A DNA stretch of 64,000 nt from the NCBI RefSeq assembly GCF_015689335.1, contig NZ_CP065053.1, forward strand, positions 4,402,001 through 4,466,000. The letters run 5' to 3'. Each line of letters opens with the position of its first letter. Positions within the stretch are counted from its first letter, which is position 1. The translations under genes and the position numbers were made by a program. Shown one piece after another: positions 1 through 8,522 of the stretch. The notes under the pieces were generated by a model that did not search any database, was not told the DNA's origin, and saw nothing but the letters and a program-made list of their open reading frames with translations. The DNA is from Massilia antarctica. GTDB taxonomy: Bacteria > Pseudomonadota > Gammaproteobacteria > Burkholderiales > Burkholderiaceae_D.

Positions 1-1288
1 GCTGCTCGGGCGACATGTCGTGGCCTTGCGCCGGGGCGATGGTCAGCTGTTTGGGGGCGGTGATCACGTTGTAGGCCGCAAAGGTCGAGGTGGGCGGGGT
101 GATGACATCGTTATAACCCCAGAAGTAAAACCCCGGCACGCGCAGGCGCCGCGCGAAGTTCACGGTGTCGTAGTACGCGGTCGTCGCGGCCTTGGGCGCG
201 ACCGGTGCGTCGGTGGGCGCGCCGTCGGGCCCCGGCCGGAACAGCCCGGGCCAGCCGCCGGCGCGCCCGCTCAGGTAGCCGGTGACGTCGCTCAAGCCTG
301 GATTGTCGGCCACGAGGGCAGTCACGCGCGGCTCCAGTGCCGCAACCATGATGCTCAACATGCCACCCTGGCTGCCGCCCATGGCCAGCAACTGCTGCCT
401 GTTCCACTTGGGATGGGTGGCCAGGTAATCGGCAGCGCGCAGCACGCCCAGGTTCACGCGCCGGAAATAATAGTTTTCGCGGTCGTCCAGGTTGATCCGG
501 CTGTAACCGAACAGCGCACCGCCCGCCAGCGACTCGTAGACCTCGGGCGCCAGGTTGAGCGGAATGCCGTGGATGCCCACCTGCAGTGTCATCGCCCCTT
601 TTTCGGCCAGGGCACGGGCTCCGGTCTGCGCCATGATGCCCGAGCCCGGCAGCTCCAGCACGGCGGGAAAAGGGCCGGCGCCGCGCGGTAGCGCCAGCAC
701 GCCATAAAAGCGGCTGGTGACCCCGCTGCCGCCGACGTTGCGGAAACTGAGGTAGGACACCTCGATCTTGTCGTTCGACAGTTCCGGCGCCGGTGTGAGG
801 CGGTATTCGGGCGGCACTTGCGCCAGCGCCGCTTTCTGGCGGGTCCAGAAGGCGTCGAAATCGGCCGGATTGGCCTGGGTCGGCACGATCTTGTCCGGCG
901 CGAAGCCGAGCGTGGCCATGGCGGTCAGGCTCTGGCCGGCCACGTCGGCGCTGGCGATCAGGCGCATGAAGGCGGGCGTGGGCGGCGCCGGGACCGGCAG
1001 CACCAGCCCCTCGGCCGGCACCACGGCCGTGCGCTCGGGGCCTTCGAACATCTCGGGACCCAGGCGGTAGCGCAGGGTGACGCCGGCCGCCGGGTAGGGA
1101 TCGAGCGCGACGCTTACGCGCACCTTGGCCGGCGCGCCGAGGGGATAGGTCCAGTCGGCGCGGCCCGGTGTGAGCGTAAGCGCCGTGCCGGATGCGGCCG
1201 GCGGCAGGAAAACCGGCGCGCCCTGGGGGCAGGCGTTCCCGCAGGCGAGGGTCAGGACCAGCAAGGTGAGGGCGCAGGTCGGTTTCAT
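1..1288 (-). CDS. Secreted acetylxylan esterase / cephalosporin-C deacetylase-type hydrolase (3' end cut by window edge)
   Basis: Reading on the minus strand from the ATG at 1288, the protein begins with a short basic start and a hydrophobic stretch (MKPTCALTLLVLTLACGNA), a signal peptide that could also be a lipoprotein leader. An alpha/beta-hydrolase of the AXE1 family follows. The nucleophile elbow GGSQGG is coded near 370-385 and is followed by the MLSIM helix. The catalytic-histidine region QGHDMSPEQ lies right at the window edge, so only a few C-terminal residues are missing. Family members remove acetyl groups from xylan oligosaccharides or related esters; this substrate is inferred from family only. 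The gene diverges from the hemerythrin gene at 1468. A longer open frame overlaps it on the same strand but has shadow composition (Arg/Ala/Gly-rich, no motifs). Confidence 0.82.
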   Translation of the reverse strand, partial: MKPTCALTLLVLTLACGNACPQGAPVFLPPAASGTALTLTPGRADWTYPLGAPAKVRVSVALDPYPAAGVTLRYRLGPEMFEGPERTAVVPAEGLVLPVPAPPTPAFMRLIASADVAGQSLTAMATLGFAPDKIVPTQANPADFDAFWTRQKAALAQVPPEYRLTPAPELSNDKIEVSYLSFRNVGGSGVTSRFYGVLALPRGAGPFPAVLELPGSGIMAQTGARALAEKGAMTLQVGIHGIPLNLAPEVYESLAGGALFGYSRINLDDRENYYFRRVNLGVLRAADYLATHPKWNRQQLLAMGGSQGGMLSIMVAALEPRVTALVADNPGLSDVTGYLSGRAGGWPGLFRPGPDGAPTDAPVAPKAATTAYYDTVNFARRLRVPGFYFWGYNDVITPPTSTFAAYNVITAPKQLTIAPAQGHDMSPEQ

Positions 1289-1467
1289 CGGGTCGCGGCT
1301 TTCGTTGGCTGGCTGCCGCGCCCATTTCGTGCGGCAAGACGAGGCGAGTCTATCATTCGGCATTGTCGACTACACCACGCTGAATGCACAGGTGGCGGAT
1401 TCCGCTCGGCGTTGACTTAAACTTTTGGTATTCTTTGAGAACTATACCAATAGTCTCGGGGGCGAAC

Positions 1468-1977
1468 ATGGAAATCGAAAGCATGCAAGACGATGCGGTT
1501 GACATATTGATTATCGAACACGAGGAGGTGACCGCCTTGTTCGAGCAGTTCCGCGGCCTGAGCGCGCGCTCGAAGGATAGCAAGAAACGCATCTCCGAGG
1601 ACATCTGCGCGGCCTTGAGCGTTCACGCGCTGCTCGAACAGGATATTTTTTACCCGGCCGCGAAGACCGCGCTCAAGGAGGCTGACCTGATTGCCGAGGC
1701 CATCGTCGAGCACGCCAGCGCGCTCGAACTGATGGAACGCATACGCCAGATGGAGCCGGAGAACGAATTGTTCGACGCCACGGTCAAAGTGCTGTGGGAC
1801 CAGGTGACACGGCACGCGCGCGAGGAAGAGGAAAAGATGTTCCCGCGCCTGCGCAAGAGCAAACTTGACCTGGTCGCGCTGGGCGCGCGCATGCTGGAGT
1901 ACCGCAGGGTGCTTGAAACGGGACCGGGGCGCATCCCCGCGCCGGCAGGGGCTGCGGGAGACCCTTCGCTCGCGTAG
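1468..1977 (+). CDS. Hemerythrin HHE domain protein
   Basis: A 169-residue protein. I chose the ATG at 1468 because a GGGGGCG ribosome site precedes it; an upstream in-frame start at 1384 would add residues unlike the family. Iron-ligand type motifs appear in the expected order: IIEHEE near residue 17, HALLEQDIFYP near 55, EHASA near 80 and HAREEEEKMFP near 118. This is the H...HxxxE...H...HxxxE pattern of four-helix hemerythrin-like (HHE) cation-binding domains. Such cytosolic proteins bind a di-iron centre and are linked to O2, NO or peroxide sensing or storage. The Ala/Pro/Gly-rich C-terminal 20 residues are not part of the domain. A Crp/Fnr-type regulator follows in the same direction about 130 bp downstream, which would suit a redox or nitrosative stress role (inference). 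Confidence 0.85.
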   Translation: MEIESMQDDAVDILIIEHEEVTALFEQFRGLSARSKDSKKRISEDICAALSVHALLEQDIFYPAAKTALKEADLIAEAIVEHASALELMERIRQMEPENELFDATVKVLWDQVTRHAREEEEKMFPRLRKSKLDLVALGARMLEYRRVLETGPGRIPAPAGAAGDPSLA

Positions 1978-2105
1978 GAGTTAGATGACAAAGCGTCATT
2001 GTTTATGCCTACAGTTTGCCATCCAGTGGTCCGATGGTTGGTTTTGTTACCAAGCTTTACAGTAGAGCCATTGATGAGTTGAACCCAACACGACAGAGGC
2101 ATACC

Positions 2106-2918
2106 ATGTACCGCACGCACAATATCGATTCGAACAGCAGCGCCACCAACGCCATTCGCGCCATCACCCTGGGCGCCGCCAAGCCGGCGGCGAAGCCGAT
2201 GATCAGTGTTGCAGGCGCACAGCAGAACGAGTTGCTGCGTGCCTTGTCGCGCACCGACCTGGAAGCCCTGTTCCCGCACCTGGAACTGGTTCCCATGACG
2301 GCGGGGAAGCACCTGTACGACTTCGGCAGCAAATTCGACTACGCTTACTTCCCGACCAACGCCATCGTTTCGCTGATGTATGTCATGGAAGACGGCGCCA
2401 CCACCGAAATCGGCGTGGTCGGCCGCGAAGGCGTGCTGGGTGTGGCGATGTACGAAGCCGAGCGCGCCACCTGCAGCGCCGTGGTGCAGACCGCCGGTTA
2501 CGCTTACCGCCTCAAGAGCAGCGTGCTGCGCGAACTGGTTGCCTCCGGCGGCGCCATGGCCCAGCTGCTGATGCGCTACACCTTTGCCATGTTCGCCCAG
2601 CTGGCCCAGAACGTTGTCGGCGGCCGCCACTGCACCATCGAGCAGAAGCTGTGCCGCTGGCTGCTCGACCGCCTCGACCGTTCGCTGTCGGCCGAAATCA
2701 AGGTCACGCAAGACACCATGGCCACCATGCTCGGCGTGCGCCGCGAAACCATCACCATGACGGCGCGCAAGCTGCAAGCCGACGGCCTGATCCAGTATCG
2801 GCGCGGCACCGTCGCCATCGTCGACCGTGCAGGCCTGGAAAATTGCGCCGGTACCTGCTACCGTGCCGGCAAGATCGGTTTCGAGCAGATGCACGCTACC
2901 GCCTGGAGCAACGCTTAA
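2106..2918 (+). CDS. Crp/Fnr family transcriptional regulator
   Basis: A 270-residue cytosolic DNA-binding protein. ATG 2106 is preferred over an in-frame start at 2016 because an AGAGG site sits just upstream and the extra residues look non-coding. An N-terminal low-complexity tail of about 35 residues precedes a cyclic-nucleotide-binding-like beta-barrel (around ALFPHLELVPMTAGKHLYDF and VGREGVLGVAMY). A long dimerisation helix then leads to a C-terminal winged helix with the recognition region TQDTMATMLGVRRETITM. No FNR-type N-terminal cysteine cluster is present, so it is not an Fe-S oxygen sensor. The barrel lacks an obvious cAMP-type RS motif, so its ligand is unknown. It lies downstream of the hemerythrin gene on the same strand. 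Confidence 0.88.
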   Translation: MYRTHNIDSNSSATNAIRAITLGAAKPAAKPMISVAGAQQNELLRALSRTDLEALFPHLELVPMTAGKHLYDFGSKFDYAYFPTNAIVSLMYVMEDGATTEIGVVGREGVLGVAMYEAERATCSAVVQTAGYAYRLKSSVLRELVASGGAMAQLLMRYTFAMFAQLAQNVVGGRHCTIEQKLCRWLLDRLDRSLSAEIKVTQDTMATMLGVRRETITMTARKLQADGLIQYRRGTVAIVDRAGLENCAGTCYRAGKIGFEQMHATAWSNA

Positions 2919-3087
2919 CGTTTTCCTGGCGGCGCGGACGGCACATCACCGCCCGCGCCGCCATCTTCATTCGCCCGCCCATCGGAGGCCGGCCGGCGCA
3001 TTTTCTGCGCGCATGCTATTTTATGCCGTGACGGACGCCAAACAACAGCGTCCGTTTTCCAATGACGGCATTGAACAAGGCAGGCGC

Positions 3088-3399
3088 ATGCACATTTCCG
3101 ATATTCCCTTTGGCATTACCGACTGGTCCGGCGTGGAACGCACCGAACACCCGGGCGAAACCGGCATGGCGTACTGGCAGACGCGCCAGTTCGGCGCCAT
3201 CCGCGTGCGCATGGTCGAATACAGCGCCGGTTATCTGGCCGATCATTGGTGCAGCAAGGGTCATATCCTGCTATGCCTTGAGGGTGAACTGGAAAGCGAG
3301 CTGGCCGATGGCCGCAAATTCATTCTCACGCCGGGCAGCAGTTACCAAGTGGCCGATCACGCCGAGGCGCATCGATCCTGCACGTGCGGTGGAGCGTAG
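3088..3399 (+). CDS. DHCW-motif cupin-fold protein, truncated by a late stop
   Basis: A 103-residue single-domain cupin with the signature ADHWCSKGHILLCLEGEL and the downstream barrel strand GSSYQVADHAEAHRS. Proteins of this family are small cytosolic cupins of unknown substrate. ATG 3088 was chosen because it begins the conserved MHISDIPFGITDW start. The frame stops at TAG 3397-3399. It stays open straight after with codons for Leu-Phe-Ile-Val-Asp and a TGA at 3415-3417, which is the expected ending of the family (GAKLFIVD). One base change (AAG to TAG) would explain it. Only the last six residues are lost, so the protein may still fold. Confidence 0.7.
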   Translation: MHISDIPFGITDWSGVERTEHPGETGMAYWQTRQFGAIRVRMVEYSAGYLADHWCSKGHILLCLEGELESELADGRKFILTPGSSYQVADHAEAHRSCTCGGA

Positions 3400-3501
3400 C
3401 TGTTCATCGTTGACTGAGGAGGGGCCGTTGCCGGCATTGCGTGCGGTACGCCAAGGTGGCGCCGGTCATTATCCTGGCTGGACTGCGCGGACATGGAAAA
3501 G

Positions 3502-3557
3502 CGCCGGGCCGAATGGTTCGCCCGGCGATGTAGCGCATCCCCGGCGCGTACGCCGGG
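3502..3557. terminator. Two tandem GC hairpins between convergent genes
   Basis: An 8-bp stem (CGCCGGGC 3502-3509 with GCCCGGCG 3520-3527) is followed by a 7-bp stem (CCCGGCG 3540-3546 with CGCCGGG 3551-3557). They sit between the converging cupin and oleate hydratase genes. No clear T-run follows on either strand, so a terminator role is a positional inference. Confidence 0.4.
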
Positions 3558-3566
3558 ACGCTTAGT

Positions 3567-5138
3567 TTACTTCAAGGCCTTGAACAAGGCTTCGAACTGG
3601 GTGCTCAGTGCGTGATCGTGCTGTTTGATCGGCGGTACTTCGCGCTTGATATCGAGCAGTTCGTACACCGCCATCTGCGCGGCCCGCACCGAATACTCGA
3701 CCGTGAACACCACATCATCGGCAATCTCGACAAACTGGCTGATGAAGGCCAGGTTTTTCGATTCCTTCGGCACCGGCAGCGGACGGTCGCTGTGCAAACG
3801 CGGCATGAACATGCTGGTGATATAAGGCATGCGGCAAGGGATGCAATTGGCCGTTTCCACCGCATCGAGGTCGAAGCGCAAATGGCCGCACAGCTCGCGC
3901 AGGATTTCTTCGCCGGTGCAATCCGACATCGGTTTGGCGACGAAATTGCCGATCCGGTCAGGCGACAGCGCATAACCCCAGAATACCTTCACCCCTTCCG
4001 GCTGGCCGGCAAAGTGCGGCTGGTGAGCCAGCACGATCGACATGAACCAGTTCGAATCCTTGAACGTGACCAGCCCGCCGGCGCCGGCTTCATTGCCGCT
4101 GAACTGCTGCATCTTGTCGAAGAAGGCCGCATCCTGCAAGGTCACGGTGAACGATTCCCAGTATGACTCGGCGATGCTGCTGTTGAATGCCGCCGGATTG
4201 CCGAAACCGGGCTGCGCGGCCGCCAGTTTTTCCCACAAGGTCCAGCCATGGCTGTCGGTCTTGTCCAGCTTGACGGGGGCGGTGGTCATGCTGCCCAGGC
4301 TCGACGCATCGGTCATCGAGCCGTTCTGGAAGAACACCAGGTCGCCCGCGGCCACGTCCACATGCTCGTTGTTGCCGGCGCGCAGGCAGTCAAAACCGGT
4401 GACGACGAACTTGCCGTCGACGGTTGTGTGGCCGATATCGGTCACCTTGCAGTCGAGGATGAATTGCACGCCTTGCTTTTGCAGCCACTCCTGCAAGGGC
4501 AGTACCAGCGAATCGTACTGGTTGTACACGGTGCGGCGCACGCCGGCCAGGGTTTCAATGCGCGAGAACTCCAGCATGAAGCGGTGCAGGTAGCGCTTGA
4601 ATTCGACCGCGCTGTGCCACGGCTGGAAGGCAAACGTGGTGGCCCACATGTACCAGAACTCGGTCTCGAAAAAGGAAGGATCGAGCCAGTCGCTGATGGT
4701 GTCGGCGCCCAGGGTATCCTCGTCGGCCAGGCTCAGCTTGAGCAACTGGGCGCGGTCATGCATCGAAAAACCCATCGACGTCACCGGCACCTTGGCGCGG
4801 CGGCGGTCGACCAGGCGGGCCTGCGAGTGCGATTTGTGCAGTTCGTTGAAGTCGACGGTTTCGTCGAACACGGTTTTGTTTTCATTGGTGAGCGAGGGAA
4901 TCGACTTGAACAGGTCCCAGGTGCACTCGTAATTGTCGAAGGTGAGCATGCGCCCGCCGCGCAGCGAATAGCCCTGGTCGGGCGTTCCCGCGCCGTCCAG
5001 GCTGCCGCCGAGCAGGGGGGAAGCTTCGTAGATGCGGATGTTCGCGCCTGGAACATTGCCGTCGCGAAGCATAAAGGCGGCTGCCGCCAGGGAGCCGATA
5101 CCGCCGCCAATCAAGTGGGCTTGTAAATTATTGTTCAT
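3567..5138 (-). CDS. ohyA: Oleate hydratase (FAD-dependent fatty-acid hydratase)
   Basis: A 523-residue protein of the oleate hydratase / myosin-cross-reactive-antigen family. It adds water to the cis-9 double bond of oleic acid to give 10-hydroxystearate and is membrane-associated. The start at 5138 places the FAD-binding motif HLIGGGIGSLAAAAF at residues 8-22, as in the family. Other family segments are LRGGRMLTFDNYECTWDLF (a variant of the GGREM...ECLWDLF loop), FWYMWATTFAFQPWHSAVEFKRYLHRF, and the C-terminal CRMPYITSMFMPR and FVEIADDVVFTVEYSVRAAQMAVYEL. The GGRML-TFDN loop differs from the usual GGREM-ENH loop, so FAD handling may differ. A longer in-frame start exists at 5348 but would place the motif far from the N-terminus. 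The gene diverges from the sugar dehydrogenase at 5395. Confidence 0.93.
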   Translation of the reverse strand: MNNNLQAHLIGGGIGSLAAAAFMLRDGNVPGANIRIYEASPLLGGSLDGAGTPDQGYSLRGGRMLTFDNYECTWDLFKSIPSLTNENKTVFDETVDFNELHKSHSQARLVDRRRAKVPVTSMGFSMHDRAQLLKLSLADEDTLGADTISDWLDPSFFETEFWYMWATTFAFQPWHSAVEFKRYLHRFMLEFSRIETLAGVRRTVYNQYDSLVLPLQEWLQKQGVQFILDCKVTDIGHTTVDGKFVVTGFDCLRAGNNEHVDVAAGDLVFFQNGSMTDASSLGSMTTAPVKLDKTDSHGWTLWEKLAAAQPGFGNPAAFNSSIAESYWESFTVTLQDAAFFDKMQQFSGNEAGAGGLVTFKDSNWFMSIVLAHQPHFAGQPEGVKVFWGYALSPDRIGNFVAKPMSDCTGEEILRELCGHLRFDLDAVETANCIPCRMPYITSMFMPRLHSDRPLPVPKESKNLAFISQFVEIADDVVFTVEYSVRAAQMAVYELLDIKREVPPIKQHDHALSTQFEALFKALK

Positions 5139-5277
5139 GTAGGGTCGTCCAAAAAAGTGCATCGGTGTCCGGCTATCTGGACAGGCAAGTTCCGGACGAC
5201 ATTTGGCGCCTGTCATTTGTTGCGACGCAGCATGCGTCCGGAGGTATGCAGAATCGCATACAGTCAGCGCAAAAAAA

Positions 5278-5367
5278 TTGACGTACATCAAAATTGGCCG
5301 ATCAATAATAGAGTGAACACTCAGACATCCGCACTGGAAATGCTGCATTCATTCAATACTTTATAAT
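5278..5367 (+). promoter_or_regulatory. Promoter-like elements upstream of the sugar dehydrogenase
   Basis: The 256-bp divergent gap is AT-richer than its flanks. TTGACG at 5278-5283 could be a -35 element, with an AT-rich -10 candidate near 5302-5308. A perfect TATAAT at 5362-5367 lies about 28 bp before the ATG at 5395 but lacks a good -35 partner. These are visual matches only. Confidence 0.3.
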
Positions 5368-5394
5368 TCCCCCACCTTTTCGACTGGATGCCGC

Positions 5395-6648
5395 ATGATG
5401 CCTATTCATTCCCGCAATCTTCATCGCCCGGCGCTGGGCGCCGCGCTGTCACTGATGGCCTTCGGCGCCGCCGCGGCGGACCAATGCGGCGCTGCACCGC
5501 GCCTGAATGTCGCCACGCCGCCGGGCTTTTGCGCAGGCATCGTCTCCGGCGGTTTCAAGTTCGCGCGCGGGGTCCAGCCGCTGGACAACGGCGACGTGCT
5601 GGTGGTCGACCTGGGCGGCTGGGAGCCGAACCAGGGCAGCGTCTGGACCTTGCATCCTGGCCCGTCCGGGTATCAGAAAACGCTGTTGATGAAGGACGTC
5701 GACCGCCCGAACGGCATCGTGCTGGGGCCGGACGGGCTGGTGTACGTGGGCGCCATCAAGCGTGTGTTCCGCTTCGATCCGCGCGATCCGGACGGCACCA
5801 CCAGGGATGTCATCGGCGGCAATTCCGGCGTGGAGGCGCTGCCCGGCATCGGGCGCCACCCGCTGACCGCCTTGCGCTTCGACTCCAAGGGCGACCTGTA
5901 CGTCAATGTCGGTTCGGGCAGCGACCATTGCGAAGGCAAAAAGGGCAAGGCGCCGGACCCGGCCAAACCGTGCGCCGAAGCGAGCGGGGCGAATGCCTTG
6001 GGCGCGCTGCGCAAGTACCAGATGCAATGGCCTGCCGGCACCGTCAAGAGTTGGGAAGTGCATGCCACTGGCTTGCGCAATTCGATGGCGCTGGCGATCC
6101 ATCCGGTCACGCATGCCTTGTGGCAGGGCGAAAATTCGCGCGACGCGATCCATGTGGCGATGAAGACCTTGAAGAACGATAACGATCTGCCGCACGATGA
6201 GTTGAACCTGATCGAGGCCAAGGGCAACTACGGCTGGCCTTATTGCTACGACAATAATGTGGCCAGTCCGGAGTATCCTGCCGCCAAGTGCACCAAATAC
6301 CGGGCGCCGGTGCGCCTGCTGCCGGCCCATTCCGCGCCGCTCGGCATGACCTTTTACACGGGCGACATGTTCCCGCCGGAATACAAGCATAGCCTGATCA
6401 TGGGATTTCACGGCTACCGCGAGAACGGCCACCGCCTGGTGGCCTTCCTGCCCGATGCGCAGGGCGCGCCGCTGGGCAAGATGATTGAACTGATCAGCGA
6501 CTGGACCGCCAAGCCGAACCAGTCGGCGGGAGCGCCGGTTGACGTCAAGCAGGCGCGCGACGGGGCGATTTTCCTGATCGAAGACCGCAGCGGGCGGGTG
6601 GTCAGGTTGCAGTATGACTTACCGGCGAAGGCGTCGACGGGCCAATAG
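5395..6648 (+). CDS. Exported PQQ-type glucose/sorbosone dehydrogenase-like beta-propeller
   Basis: A 417-residue protein with a signal peptide (basic start, hydrophobic LGAALSLMAFG, cleavage after AAA). The body is a six-bladed beta-propeller of the glucose/sorbosone dehydrogenase type. Segments typical of the family are RPNGIVLGPDGLVYVG, the TALRFDSKGDLYVNVGSGSD blade, HATGLRNSMALAIHP, the hallmark GNYGWPYCYD and PLGMTFYTGDMFP. Relatives are periplasmic PQQ-dependent aldose or sorbosone oxidases, but many are uncharacterised, so the substrate is unknown. The cysteines (CGAA, CAG, DHCEGKK, KPCAE) suggest disulfides in the periplasm. It is divergent from oleate hydratase and has no operon partner. 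The start is supported by continuity of the signal peptide; no strong ribosome site is visible. Confidence 0.82.
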   Translation: MMPIHSRNLHRPALGAALSLMAFGAAAADQCGAAPRLNVATPPGFCAGIVSGGFKFARGVQPLDNGDVLVVDLGGWEPNQGSVWTLHPGPSGYQKTLLMKDVDRPNGIVLGPDGLVYVGAIKRVFRFDPRDPDGTTRDVIGGNSGVEALPGIGRHPLTALRFDSKGDLYVNVGSGSDHCEGKKGKAPDPAKPCAEASGANALGALRKYQMQWPAGTVKSWEVHATGLRNSMALAIHPVTHALWQGENSRDAIHVAMKTLKNDNDLPHDELNLIEAKGNYGWPYCYDNNVASPEYPAAKCTKYRAPVRLLPAHSAPLGMTFYTGDMFPPEYKHSLIMGFHGYRENGHRLVAFLPDAQGAPLGKMIELISDWTAKPNQSAGAPVDVKQARDGAIFLIEDRSGRVVRLQYDLPAKASTGQ

Positions 6649-6714
6649 GCTGCCAGGGAGCGCGCGCGGCGGCCTGGCCGGCTGGCTCGCGGGCGCACCA
6701 CGCGAACAGGTCTT

Positions 6715-6849
6715 CCGGCGCAGCGGCCGGGCGAACAGGTAGCCTTGCCCCTCGTCGCACCCCTGGTCGCGCAGCAACTGCCGCACCTCATCGGTTTCGA
6801 TGCCCTCGGCCACCACGCGAAAGCCCAGCTCGTGCGAGAGTGAAATCCC
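6715..6849 (-). pseudogene. Remnant of an EAL (cyclic-di-GMP phosphodiesterase) domain
   Basis: On the minus strand about 45 codons read SLSHELGFRVVAEGIETDEV followed by RQLLRDQGCDEGQGYLFARPL. This is the near-C-terminal block of EAL domains (helix, VVAEGIET, GC-x-QGY-F-RP). Nothing recognisable as the EAL, DDFG or KID blocks is found upstream; the frame degenerates into Arg-rich sequence. It abuts the 3' end of the dehydrogenase gene. It is therefore a decayed gene fragment and not a functional enzyme. Confidence 0.7.
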
Positions 6850-7269
6850 GGCACGCACATCGCGCCCGGGTTGCAGCCGTCGCTGCCGATCAGCGGCGCG
6901 CCCGCATGGCGCGTCGTCACGATGGGACGAGCGGGTCAAGGCTCGTGCAACAACGTGTAGCACCGTAAGAAATTTAGTGCTTTATGACATTAAACGTGCG
7001 AACGGCGCAACAAACCGGGCGCTTTCAGGTGCATCGCGATGATGCCGGGGGAATATTTACACGTATAATCGATTGGACTGGCCCGCGGATGTCTTCCGCC
7101 TCCGCTTGGTTTTTACCTCTTACCCGATCCCCCATCCCCCGGGATCGCCCGGATCCGCCTGTCGGCCCAAGCCCGCCGATGCATCAGAACGCCAGGTTCG
7201 CGTCGGCCCGACGCGCTGACACAGTTACCGCCGCCCGCCTTCGGGGCCGGGCGCAGGGAAAAGGAAACG
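6850..7269. other. Gene-free stretch upstream of cheV
   Basis: About 420 bp between the EAL remnant and cheV. No frame here has family motifs. It presumably contains the cheV promoter, but I cannot point to convincing -35/-10 boxes. The last bases before the gene contain the ribosome site AAGGAAAC. Confidence 0.5.
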
Positions 7270-8247
7270 ATGAATAACGTTCAACTGGATATCGACGAAA
7301 GAAGCAATCTGACCAGCCTCAACAAGCTGGAATTGCTCCTGTTCCGCTTGGGTGGCGATGCCGAAGGCCAGCACTCGGAGTTATATGCGATCAACGTGTT
7401 CAAGATTCGCGAAATCGTCGCGATGCCGCACGTCACGCCGATCGCCGATTCCCATCCGCACATGCTGGGCGTGGTCAATCTGCGCGAGCAGATTATTCCT
7501 GTCATCAATCTCCCCGCAGTGGTGGGCTGCATCCCGACGGCGGGCCTCAAGCTGCTGTTGATCACCGAGTTCGCCCGTACCACGCAAGCGTTCGCGGTCG
7601 AAGCGGTGGAAGAGATCGTCCGTCTGGAATGGACCTCGGTGCTGCCAGCCGATAAGACGGCCAGCGGTGCGCTCGTCACCAGCATTGCCAAGGTCGATGG
7701 CGACGTGCCCAATACCCGTTTGGCCCAGGTGCTGGATGTGGAATCGATCCTGCGCCAGCTGCACAGCAACGACGAGCCTGACGTGGATGTCGATACGATC
7801 GGCGCCCCGCTCAACCTGCCCGAGGGACAGGTGATTCTGGCGGCGGACGACTCGGTGATCGCGCGCGCGCTGATCGAAAACGCGCTGCAGGCGATGGGTG
7901 CGAAGTACGTGATGACCAATTCCGGCAAGCAGGCGTGGGACAAGCTTGAAGCGATCGATATCGAGGCCAAGAAAGAGGGCAAGACGGCGCGCGACAAGGT
8001 GGCCCTGGTGCTGAGCGACCTGGAAATGCCGGAGATGGATGGGTTTACGCTCACGCGCAATATCAAGCAGGACAGCCGGTTTTCGACGATTCCGGTGATC
8101 ATTCACTCATCGCTGTCGGGCGCGGCGAACGAGAATCACGTCAATGGCGTGGGGGCGGATGCGTATATTGCCAAGTTCGTGCCGGTTGAACTGGCGGCGC
8201 TGCTGCGCAAGACGCTTGCGAAAAACACCCCGCAAAAGCGCGGATGA
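7270..8247 (+). CDS. cheV: Chemotaxis coupling/response-regulator protein CheV
   Basis: A 325-residue two-domain cytoplasmic protein. Residues about 18-165 form a CheW-like coupling domain (LELLLFRLGG, INVFKIREIVAMP, MLGVVNLREQIIPVINL). Residues about 187-320 form a receiver domain with the acidic pair D193-D194, the phospho-acceptor D250 in LSDLEMPEMDGF, and the switch region VIIHSSLSG. The usual lysine region is AYIAKFVP. CheV links chemoreceptors to CheA and is thought to adjust array output when phosphorylated. An AAGGAAACG site precedes the ATG. It stands alone, with no other chemotaxis genes in view. A strong inverted repeat follows the stop codon. Confidence 0.95.
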   Translation: MNNVQLDIDERSNLTSLNKLELLLFRLGGDAEGQHSELYAINVFKIREIVAMPHVTPIADSHPHMLGVVNLREQIIPVINLPAVVGCIPTAGLKLLLITEFARTTQAFAVEAVEEIVRLEWTSVLPADKTASGALVTSIAKVDGDVPNTRLAQVLDVESILRQLHSNDEPDVDVDTIGAPLNLPEGQVILAADDSVIARALIENALQAMGAKYVMTNSGKQAWDKLEAIDIEAKKEGKTARDKVALVLSDLEMPEMDGFTLTRNIKQDSRFSTIPVIIHSSLSGAANENHVNGVGADAYIAKFVPVELAALLRKTLAKNTPQKRG

Positions 8248-8250
8248 GTG

Positions 8251-8281
8251 CCGTCGTTTCCGCCACTGGCGGAAACGACGG
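8251..8281. terminator. Perfect 14-bp inverted repeat after cheV
   Basis: CCGTCGTTTCCGCC at 8251-8264 pairs perfectly with GGCGGAAACGACGG at 8268-8281 around a 3-base loop. It lies between cheV and a convergent small gene, as expected of a shared bidirectional terminator, although no T-run follows. Confidence 0.6.
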
Positions 8282-8289
8282 GTTGGCGG

Positions 8290-8472
8290 TTAGTGCTGTT
8301 GCTTCTGCTTCGCCCCACCACCCGCACCTTCATCCTTGCCCGCTTTTACACGGCTCTTTTCATCGTGGCTGCTTTTGTCATCCTTCTTGCCGGCCGCCGA
8401 ATTCACGTCCGCTTCGGTTTCCGGGCTGCCGGACTGCTTGTTCTGCGTACCTTCCGATTTCGATTGGGTCAT
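8290..8472 (-). CDS. Small hydrophilic, probably disordered protein (hypothetical)
   Basis: A 60-residue protein starting MTQSKSEGTQNKQSGSPETE and rich in Ser, Lys, Asp, Glu, Gly and Gln, with no hydrophobic core. A strong AAGGAGA ribosome site sits 7 bp before the ATG at 8472, which is the main reason to believe it. The composition resembles the small hydrophilin/stress-type proteins often found singly in these bacteria, but no family can be assigned. Confidence 0.6.
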   Translation of the reverse strand: MTQSKSEGTQNKQSGSPETEADVNSAAGKKDDKSSHDEKSRVKAGKDEGAGGGAKQKQQH

Positions 8473-8522
8473 GGTAAATCTCCTTGTGGTAGTGAAAAAA
8501 AACGGATCAATGCGGCATCGCC

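Noticed and set aside
111..1337. 408-codon minus-strand frame at the left edge
   Set aside because: Overlaps the esterase in another frame; the Arg/Gly/Pro-rich shadow has no catalytic motif.
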